The notes beneath the pieces are model-generated. The model was given only the letters and a program-made list of their open reading frames with translations, was not told the origin of the DNA and ran no database searches. Made by a program: the position numbers and the translations under genes. From Streptomyces sp. (GTDB lineage Bacteria; Actinomycetota; Actinomycetes; Streptomycetales; Streptomycetaceae), in contig DOWQ01000688.1 in the NCBI GenBank assembly GCA_003519485.1, forward strand, positions 1-11,271: a stretch of DNA of 11,271 nt, read 5' to 3'. Of this stretch, positions 5,957-11,271 are shown piece after piece (positions within the stretch are counted from its first letter, which is position 1; each line of letters begins with the position of its first letter).

Positions 5957-5994
5957 GAACAGCGGGCCCGGGGAAGTCCCCGAACCCGCTGCTC
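5957..5994 (-). terminator. 17-bp terminator hairpin after the membrane protein gene
   Basis: Arms 5957-5973 and 5978-5994 pair along 17 bp on the minus strand (three G-U pairs, no mismatch) around a 4-nt loop (ACTT). The hairpin starts 22 nt past the stop of the upstream gene. It should stop transcripts from the 6017-6508 gene before the ilv leader. No U tract follows. Confidence 0.75.
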
Positions 5995-6016
5995 AACGGA
6001 TCACCGACGATGCTGA

Positions 6017-6508
6017 TCAGACCGATGCGTGCGCCTGCTCGGTGCGGACGCCCGCCACCGCGGGGCTGAGGCTCATGAGCGCCCAGCCGATGAGGCCGAA
6101 CATGACGCCCAGGCCGATCACCAGGGCCGCGACGCCGTAGGACACGACCGAGGTGAAGAGCGAAGCCCGCAGGAACGACGCGTTCATGACGGTGGTGCGC
6201 ATGCCCTGGTACTGCTCGACGGCCGCGTCGTCCTTGGCCTCCTTGGCCTCGTTGACCTTGGCGCCGAGCTCGGCGTAGGTCATGCCCTCCGTGGCCTTGA
6301 GCGCGTGCTCGTTGATGATGTCAGCCTGGTAGTAGGCGGTCAGCGGGCCGCCGACCTTGCTGCCACCGAAGGCCTTGGCGTCGGCGGGCACCGTGATGTT
6401 CTCGGCAGCCAGCTGCGAGCTGACGATTCCCCACGTGACAGCGCCGGCGACGATCATGACAATACCGGCGATGATCGACAGAATACCGACGGTCTTAGCT
6501 ACCTTCAT
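6017..6508 (-). CDS. Conserved actinobacterial two-TM membrane protein ('LigA' misannotation family)
   Basis: Function unknown. The 163-aa protein has a short basic N-terminus, a first membrane helix at about 7-30 (VGILSIIAGIVMIVAGAVTW), an extracytoplasmic region of about 90 residues and a second helix at about 118-143 (VAALVIGLGVMFGLIGWAL). The loop carries the family pattern GGPLTAYYQADIINEHAL, an acidic/lysine-rich stretch (about 85-100) and MNASFLRASLFTSVV just before the second helix. I recognise a widespread actinobacterial family often labelled 'aromatic ring-opening dioxygenase LigA', but nothing here resembles a dioxygenase: there are two membrane helices and no metal-binding His/Glu motif. 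I chose the ATG at 6508 because AAAGGA lies about 8 nt upstream; a GTG 12 codons earlier (6544) has no such site. A 17-bp terminator follows, so it is the last gene of its transcript. Confidence 0.85.
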   Translation of the reverse strand: MKVAKTVGILSIIAGIVMIVAGAVTWGIVSSQLAAENITVPADAKAFGGSKVGGPLTAYYQADIINEHALKATEGMTYAELGAKVNEAKEAKDDAAVEQYQGMRTTVMNASFLRASLFTSVVSYGVAALVIGLGVMFGLIGWALMSLSPAVAGVRTEQAHASV

Positions 6509-6528
6509 GACCGTGTTCCTTTCGTTGT

Positions 6529-6549
6529 GTGCAGTTGATTTCACTGCAC
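6529..6549. repeat. Inverted repeat upstream of the membrane protein gene
   Basis: GTGCAGT (6529-6535) and ACTGCAC (6543-6549) form a perfect 7-bp inverted repeat with a 7-nt spacer, centred about 31 nt upstream of the ATG in the 100-nt gap after the HIT gene. It could be an operator or a 5'-UTR hairpin. I do not recognise a specific regulator site, and no convincing -35/-10 pair is visible in the gap. Confidence 0.45.
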
Positions 6550-6608
6550 TGGTTCTCCAACAAGAAGAACTTTAAACACTCCGGAACACGGCGCTGAGGC
6601 GGGGTCAG

Positions 6609-7004
6609 TTAAGCCTGTCCTAACCTCGCGAAGGTCACCTCGATATCCTCGCTGACAACGCTTTTCACGTTGCCGATGCCCGGGTTGTCCGGGTAGCGGG
6701 GGATGACGTGGACGTGGGTGTGGAACACTTCCTGTCCGGCGTCGGAGCCGGCGTTGCTGAGCAGATTCACCGCGGAGGCGCCGAGCCGCTCCTTGAGCAG
6801 GTTGGCCACCGTCACGACGGCGTGCGCCACCTCGCCCAGCGCCGCCTCGTCCTCGAGCGCGTCCGTGGAGTGGCGCTTCGGCACGACGAGCGCGTGGCCG
6901 GTCTGCCACGGCGAGATGTCGAGGAACGCGAAGGCGAACTCGTCCTCGTACACCTTCATCGAGGGGATCTCGCCGGCGACGATGCGGCAGAAGAGACAGT
7001 CCAT
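6609..7004 (-). CDS. HIT family (histidine triad) nucleotide hydrolase
   Basis: Small cytosolic HINT-type protein of 131 aa, the usual length. Family members hydrolyse phosphoramidate or acyl linkages on AMP, such as AMP-lysine or aminoacyl-adenylates; the physiological substrate here is unknown. The N-terminal DCLFCRIVAGEIPS contains Cys3 and Cys6, part of a zinc site common in bacterial HINT proteins. FAFLDISPWQTGHALVVPK is the nucleotide-binding core. The histidine triad is H95-T-H97-V-H99-V, followed by IPR, with H97 the likely catalytic nucleophile. The ATG at 7004 has AGGAG about 6 nt upstream, and that site overlaps the hisF stop codon (TAGGAG). The 9-nt gap means the gene is co-transcribed and probably coupled to hisF. 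The next gene follows after 100 nt. Confidence 0.93.
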   Translation of the reverse strand: MDCLFCRIVAGEIPSMKVYEDEFAFAFLDISPWQTGHALVVPKRHSTDALEDEAALGEVAHAVVTVANLLKERLGASAVNLLSNAGSDAGQEVFHTHVHVIPRYPDNPGIGNVKSVVSEDIEVTFARLGQA

Positions 7005-7013
7005 GGGGTACTC

Positions 7014-7775
7014 CTATCGAACGCTGATACCGGCGGCGCGCATGCCGTCCTTCACCTGGCCCACCGTCAGCTTGCCATAGTGGAACACGCTGGCCGCGAG
7101 TACGGCGTCGGCTCCCGCCCGTGCCGCGTCGACGAAGTGCTGCACCTCGCCCGCGCCCCCGGACGCGATGACCGGGACGGTGACCACGTCGCGCACCGCC
7201 CGGATCATCTCGATGTCGAACCCCTCGGTGGTGCCGTCCGCGTCCATGGAGTTGAGGAGGATCTCCCCCACGCCGCGCTTGGCGGCCTCCTTGGCCCACG
7301 CGATGGCGTCGACGCCGGCCGCCCGGCTCCCGCCGTGGGTGGTGACCCCGAAACCGGACGGCATCGTGGCGTCCCGCCGGGCGTCGAGCGACAGCACGAG
7401 CACCTGCCGGCCGAAGCGGTGTGCGATCTCGTCGATCACCTGCGGACGCGCAAGGGCACCGGTGTTGATGCCCACCTTGTCCGCACCGGAGCGCAGGAGC
7501 AGGTCCACGTCCTCGACGCTGCGCACTCCCCCGCCGACGGAGAGCGGGATGAACACGTTCTCGGCGCAGCGGGTCACCATCTCCCGTGTGGTGCCCCGCC
7601 CCTCCGCGGACGCGGAGATGTCGAGGAAGACGAGCTCGTCGGCCCCCTCGGCGGAGTACTTCGCGGCGAGTTCGACGGGGTCACCCGCGTCCCGGAGGTT
7701 GACGAAGTTGACTCCCTTGACCACTCGCCCGTCACGCACGTCGAGGCACGGGATCACGCGCACAGAAACACCCAT
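7014..7775 (-). CDS. hisF: Imidazole glycerol phosphate synthase, cyclase subunit
   Basis: Cytosolic TIM-barrel subunit that uses ammonia from HisH to convert PRFAR into imidazole glycerol phosphate and AICAR, linking histidine and purine synthesis. The protein is 253 aa from the ATG at 7775, a typical length. The catalytic aspartates are present: D12 in RVIPCLDVRDGRVVKG and D131 in LVLSLDARR. Phosphate-binding loops are visible as LSVGGGVRS (79-87), VGINTGAL and VIASGGAGE (202-210), and LLNSMDADGTTEGFD matches the family. The start is uncertain: a TTG at 7784 adds three residues, and neither site has a strong Shine-Dalgarno. I prefer ATG by alignment to the family's usual N-terminus. The gene lies 27 nt after the helicase and 9 nt before the HIT gene, apart from hisH and hisA, which are not in this window, so the partners must be encoded elsewhere. 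Confidence 0.95.
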   Translation of the reverse strand: MGVSVRVIPCLDVRDGRVVKGVNFVNLRDAGDPVELAAKYSAEGADELVFLDISASAEGRGTTREMVTRCAENVFIPLSVGGGVRSVEDVDLLLRSGADKVGINTGALARPQVIDEIAHRFGRQVLVLSLDARRDATMPSGFGVTTHGGSRAAGVDAIAWAKEAAKRGVGEILLNSMDADGTTEGFDIEMIRAVRDVVTVPVIASGGAGEVQHFVDAARAGADAVLAASVFHYGKLTVGQVKDGMRAAGISVR

Positions 7776-7802
7776 GCTGGACAAGGTACCGCTGGGAGGG
7801 AA

Positions 7803-10526
7803 CTACTCCTCCTCCATGTCCGCGGCCACGACGCCGCGGCGGAGTTGGTTGACGAGTGTGCGGCAGTTGCGGCGGAGATCGCCCGGGCCGGCCGCTTGCG
7901 CCACCTGTCCCGAGATGTCGATGACCTGCCGCACCCAGCGCACGAAGTCGCCGGGGGCGAGCGACGAGTGGCGGAGAACCTTCGCGAAGTCCTGGCCCGA
8001 CGCCCAGCGCCAGACCGCCTCCGCGAAGCCGATGTCGAGGTCTCGGGAGCGCTCGCGCTTGTGCCGGCGCTCGATCACGCCGACCTCGCGCCAGACGTTC
8101 CGGAGCTCGGACTGGGCGCGTTCGCTGGCGAGGTCCGGCATCCGCGGCGCGACTACGTCCCTGCCGGGGCGGGACTCGTAGACGAGCGAGCTCAGCACTG
8201 CGCCGAGCTGCGGCGGATCGAGCTCGCTGAGCACTCCGCGGCGGATGGCCTCGGCCGCGACGAGGTCCAGTTCGTTGTAGATCCGGCGGAGCATGGCGCC
8301 CGCCTCGGTCAGGTCGTCGCCAGCAAGGTAGCCGAGTTCCTCGAGGACGGCGATGACGTGGTCGAACTGCACGGCGAGCGACTTCGAGCGGCCGCGTGCC
8401 GAGGACTCGTTGCGCTCGGCTTCCCGCTCGAGCCGCAGGACCTTCGCGGCGGCGACCGCATGCAGTTCCCGGTCCTCGCAGGCGTGGCAGGGGTGATCGC
8501 GGATCTCCCTGCGGAGCCGCTGGATCTCGGCGGCGTGCGACTCGTCGGTGGGCACGTCGTCGAAGCCGGGCTCGTCGAGTTCCTCCACCTTGGCGCCGAG
8601 AGCCGCCACCAGCGACCGCCGGTCGGAGCGCTCCTTGATCCGGAACTGCCTGGGCACGCGGATGCGGCCGTGCGTCTCCACCGGCCCCGGGAAGTCATGG
8701 GGCTCCAGCTTGAGGACCGTGTGGTCCAGCGAGATGATCTCCACCCAAGGCTTCGCGGGCTTCTGCCCGGTGCGCAGCACGACGCTCCAGCCCTGCCGGG
8801 GCACCCACACCACGTCGCCGGGCATGAGGCTCGCCAGGGAGTCGGCGGTCTGGGCGGCGCGCTCGGCGCGGCGGTGCTTGGCGGAGCTCGACTCGAGCCG
8901 CGAGAGGTCGTCGCGCAGTTGGGCGTACTCCATGAAGTCGCCGAGGTGGCACTCGATCTGCTCCTGCAGGCCGGAGAGGTCCTCGCGGATCCGGCGGTCC
9001 TGGCGCGCCGCCTGCACCACCGTCTTGTCCGTGAGGAACTGGGAGAACGACTGGTCCAGCATCTCGCGCGCGCGGTCGCGGCCCATCGTGGCCATGAGGT
9101 TGACCGCCATGTTGTAGCTCGGCGCGAAGCTCGACCTCAGCGGGTAGGTGCGCCGCGACGCGAGGCCCGCCACGGCCCGCGGGTCCATGCCGGACTGCCA
9201 CAGCACGACGGCGTGGCCCTCCACGTCGATGCCGCGACGCCCTGCGCGCCCGGTGAGCTGCGTGTACTCGCCCGCGGTGATGTCGACGTGCGCCTCGCCA
9301 TTGTACTTCGACAGCTTCTCGAGCACGACGGTACGGGCGGGCATGTTGATGCCGAGGGCGAGCGTCTCCGTCGCGAACACGAGCTTCAGCGCGCCCGTCT
9401 GGAAGCCCTCCTCCACGATCGCCTTGAACGCGGGGATCTGGCCGGCGTGGTGGGCGGCCACGCCGTGCGTGAGCGCCAGGCGGAAGTCCTCGAAGCCGAG
9501 GGCGTCGAGGTCCGCGAGGCTGAGCCCGGCCGCGTGCCGGTCCGCGATCTCGCCCAGCAACCGCGCCTCGGCCTGCTCGGTGAGGACGACGCCGGAGTTC
9601 AGCACCTGCCCGACCGCCGCGTCGCAGCCGGCGCGGGAGAAGATGAAATAGATGGCCGGTAGGTAGCGGGCCTTCTGGAGGACCCGGGCCACGTCGGCGC
9701 GGCTCGTGGGCCGCTGGGCGAAGCGGGGGTGGGTCTCGCCCCCGAAGTCGCCCCTCCTGCCCGGCTTGCCGCGGCCAGAGCGCCCGCGGGGGCGACGGGC
9801 GTCGTCGCGGACCCTGCTGGACTCGTTCTTCGCCACCTGCAGCAGCTCGCGGTTGACCTTCGCGGCCCGGACGCTCGGCGCCTCGAGCGCGGTCGGCGCC
9901 GTCCCCTCGAAGAGGTCCACCAGCTGGCGGCCCACCATGACGTGCTGGTAGAGCGGCACGGGGCGCCGCTCGCTCACGACCGTCGCGAAGTCGCCGCGCA
10001 CCTCGGCCAGCCAGGCGCCGAAGTCCTCGACATTGCTCACGGTGGCGCTCAACGCCACGAGCTGGACCGACTCGGCCAGCCCCAGGATCACTTCCTCCCA
10101 GACCGCGCCCCGGAACCGGTCGGCCAGGTAGTGGACCTCGTCCATCACGACATAGCCCAGGTGCGTGAGCGCCGGCGAGGCGGCGTAGATCATGTTCCGC
10201 AGCACCTCGGTGGTCATCACGACGATCTGCGCGTCCGGGTTGATGGACAGGTCACCGGTGAGCAGCCCGACGCGCTCCACCCCGTACCGCGCCACGAGGT
10301 CGTGGTACTTCTGGTTGGACAGCGCCTTGATCGGGGTCGTGTAGAAGCACTTGCGGGAGTGCTGGACCGCGAGGAACACCGCGAACTCCCCTACGACGGT
10401 CTTGCCGGCGCCGGTGGGGGCGGCGACGAGGACGCCCTCCCCCGCGGCCAGTGCCTCGCAGCCCTCGACCTGGTAGTCGTCGAGCGGGAAGTCGTAGCCG
10501 GTGGCGAATTCCTCGATCAGTGTCAT
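7803..10526 (-). CDS. helY: HelY/Ski2-Mtr4-like DEVH RNA helicase
   Basis: ATP-dependent superfamily 2 helicase of the Ski2/Mtr4/HelY group, probably acting on structured RNA during processing or decay. At 907 aa it matches mycobacterial HelY (906 aa). Motifs in order: DYQ (17-19), APTGAGKT Walker A (36-43), TPIKALSNQK (64-73), TTEVLRN (105-111), DEVH Walker B (129-132), SAT (160-162), IFSRAGCD (295-302), TETLALGINMPAR (386-398) and QLTGRAGRRG (423-432). An arginine/glycine-rich basic insert (about 241-261) lies between the RecA domains. Beyond them come an Mtr4-type arch with a small beta domain (about 565-630), a CxxC pair in HPCHACEDRE (near 682) and a C-terminal DSHCT domain (about 720-905). 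The ATG at 10526 overlaps the upstream kinase stop (ATGA), implying translational coupling. In mycobacteria helY lies near tat and pafBC genes, not seen here. The sequence differs clearly from remembered Streptomyces homologues. Confidence 0.93.
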   Translation of the reverse strand: MTLIEEFATGYDFPLDDYQVEGCEALAAGEGVLVAAPTGAGKTVVGEFAVFLAVQHSRKCFYTTPIKALSNQKYHDLVARYGVERVGLLTGDLSINPDAQIVVMTTEVLRNMIYAASPALTHLGYVVMDEVHYLADRFRGAVWEEVILGLAESVQLVALSATVSNVEDFGAWLAEVRGDFATVVSERRPVPLYQHVMVGRQLVDLFEGTAPTALEAPSVRAAKVNRELLQVAKNESSRVRDDARRPRGRSGRGKPGRRGDFGGETHPRFAQRPTSRADVARVLQKARYLPAIYFIFSRAGCDAAVGQVLNSGVVLTEQAEARLLGEIADRHAAGLSLADLDALGFEDFRLALTHGVAAHHAGQIPAFKAIVEEGFQTGALKLVFATETLALGINMPARTVVLEKLSKYNGEAHVDITAGEYTQLTGRAGRRGIDVEGHAVVLWQSGMDPRAVAGLASRRTYPLRSSFAPSYNMAVNLMATMGRDRAREMLDQSFSQFLTDKTVVQAARQDRRIREDLSGLQEQIECHLGDFMEYAQLRDDLSRLESSSAKHRRAERAAQTADSLASLMPGDVVWVPRQGWSVVLRTGQKPAKPWVEIISLDHTVLKLEPHDFPGPVETHGRIRVPRQFRIKERSDRRSLVAALGAKVEELDEPGFDDVPTDESHAAEIQRLRREIRDHPCHACEDRELHAVAAAKVLRLEREAERNESSARGRSKSLAVQFDHVIAVLEELGYLAGDDLTEAGAMLRRIYNELDLVAAEAIRRGVLSELDPPQLGAVLSSLVYESRPGRDVVAPRMPDLASERAQSELRNVWREVGVIERRHKRERSRDLDIGFAEAVWRWASGQDFAKVLRHSSLAPGDFVRWVRQVIDISGQVAQAAGPGDLRRNCRTLVNQLRRGVVAADMEEE

Positions 10527-11271
10527 CGGGTGTAAACCCTAAGGGCTCCGGGGTCGCACTCCACGGTGGCCGGCACGTCGCCCAGTTCCTCGCCGTCGCC
10601 CATCAGGAACATGTCGTCACCGTCGACCGCGACCCGTCGGGCCGTGAACCGCTCCACCGCGGGGTCGGAGACGAACTTCCCCGTGTACACCGACGGCAGC
10701 AGGCGGAGCAGCTTGCCGCGCCCCACCGGGTGCACGATCGTGAGGTCGAGCAGTCCGTCGGCGAAGTCGGCGTCCGGGGAGATCAGCATCCCGCCGCCCA
10801 CCACGCCGGTGTTGCAGATGGCCACGAACATCGCGTCGAGTTCCCGCGGCTCGCCGTCGATGACGAGGCGATAGGCCATGGGCGAGAAGTTGGCCAACTC
10901 GCGCAGCGCAATGGCCCCGTAGCTCAGCGAGCCGAAGCGCAGGTGCGTCTCGTTGGTGGCCCGGTTGACCCGGGCGTCGTAACCGGAACTCACCACGGCC
11001 CCGACGTACCGTCGGCCGCCGGCGTTCACCACGCTCGAGAGGTCGATGCGGCGCCACCTGCCCTCGGAGATCACGTCGACGGCGGCCCGGATGTCCTTCG
11101 GCACGCCCACCGCTCGGGCGAAGTCGTTGCCGGTGCCCGCGGGGATGATCCCCAGGGTGGCCTGCGTGTGGGCGCAGGCGTTGAGGCCCAGGTGCGCCAT
11201 TCCGTCGCCGCCCATCGCCACCACCGAGTCGCCGTCACGGGCGGCGAGGGCGGCGGCGCGGAGGTGGTTCT
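10523..11271 (-). CDS. Diacylglycerol/lipid kinase, 5' end outside window
   Basis: ATP-dependent lipid kinase of the DAGK_cat (YegS/DgkB) family, probably phosphorylating diacylglycerol at the membrane for phospholipid recycling; the true lipid substrate cannot be read from sequence. The frame stays open to the window edge (upstream residues NHLRAAALAARDGDSVV), so about 40-60 N-terminal residues are missing and the GTG at 11224 is not the start. The visible part has the catalytic-loop motif VVAMGGDGMAHLG, GIIPAGTGNDFARAVGVP for nucleotide binding, and the C-terminal beta-sandwich with GGGMLISPDADFADGLLDL and DGEELGD. These are the family's diagnostic blocks, and no residues appear to be missing. 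The TGA at 10525-10523 overlaps the helicase ATG by four bases. A kinase-helicase pair is also found in Streptomyces, so the pairing is probably old and actinobacterial. Confidence 0.93.
   Translation of the reverse strand, partial: NHLRAAALAARDGDSVVAMGGDGMAHLGLNACAHTQATLGIIPAGTGNDFARAVGVPKDIRAAVDVISEGRWRRIDLSSVVNAGGRRYVGAVVSSGYDARVNRATNETHLRFGSLSYGAIALRELANFSPMAYRLVIDGEPRELDAMFVAICNTGVVGGGMLISPDADFADGLLDLTIVHPVGRGKLLRLLPSVYTGKFVSDPAVERFTARRVAVDGDDMFLMGDGEELGDVPATVECDPGALRVYTR

Noticed and set aside
6017..6508. Aromatic ring-opening dioxygenase (LigA) function
   Set aside because: The name is attached to this family in annotations, but the protein has two membrane helices and no metal-binding or catalytic motif.
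6708..9662. 984-residue plus-strand open frame opposite HIT, hisF and the helicase
   Set aside because: It runs across three well-identified minus-strand genes and is rich in H, D, R, G and V with no domain. Its length is expected where GC-rich codons suppress stop codons in the opposing frame.
1..11271. CRISPR array, tRNA/rRNA gene, phage, toxin-antitoxin or biosynthetic cluster
   Set aside because: No regularly spaced repeats, cloverleaf sequence or recognisable proteins of these kinds were seen in any gap or frame; the content is core metabolism and housekeeping.

Overview
The window is high-GC actinobacterial DNA carrying core metabolism and housekeeping genes. Nearly everything lies on the minus strand, and I found no CRISPR array, transposase, phage gene or toxin-antitoxin pair. 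From the left it holds: the C-terminal end of a PucR-type regulator on the plus strand (1-335); a convergent spacer packed with GC hairpins; serA (D-3-phosphoglycerate dehydrogenase); and the branched-chain amino acid cluster, transcribed ilvB-ilvN-ilvC. Right of ilvB are a transcription-attenuation leader, a small two-TM membrane protein, a HIT protein, hisF, a HelY/Ski2-like RNA helicase and a truncated diacylglycerol/lipid kinase.

The most informative region is 5787-6016, upstream of ilvB. On the minus strand it encodes a 15-codon peptide, MRNSCTVSTTRLVIR, with consecutive Leu-Val-Ile codons just before the stop. A 9-bp hairpin follows, then a GC-rich hairpin ending in six T residues, then the ilvB Shine-Dalgarno and start. 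This is the arrangement of a branched-chain amino acid attenuator controlling ilvBN(C). The same DNA holds a consensus TTGACA and a large imperfect inverted repeat that overlap the peptide.

The two ends of the window look like different lineages. The pucR end, serA, ilvC, ilvN and about the last two thirds of ilvB read as Streptomyces; the pucR/serA/ilvCNB grouping is also what I recall from Streptomyces. The first ~110-200 codons of ilvB, its leader, and everything to the right do not look like Streptomyces and suggest another actinobacterium, perhaps Propionibacteriales or Micrococcales. The first ~115 codons of ilvB also use more A/T-ending codons than the rest. The window may therefore contain a junction inside ilvB at about 5200-5450, either a natural homologous recombination or an assembly chimera. 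This rests on remembered family sequences, not on a search.

Functionally, SerA commits 3-phosphoglycerate to serine. IlvB/IlvN form acetolactate and acetohydroxybutyrate, and IlvC reduces and isomerises these toward valine, leucine and isoleucine. On the right, the kinase and helicase genes overlap by ATGA, and hisF and the HIT gene follow at 27- and 9-nt gaps. These four form a compact probable operon of lipid phosphorylation, RNA processing, histidine/purine metabolism and nucleotide hydrolysis. The membrane protein gene follows after a 100-nt gap and is closed by a 17-bp hairpin that separates it from the ilv leader.
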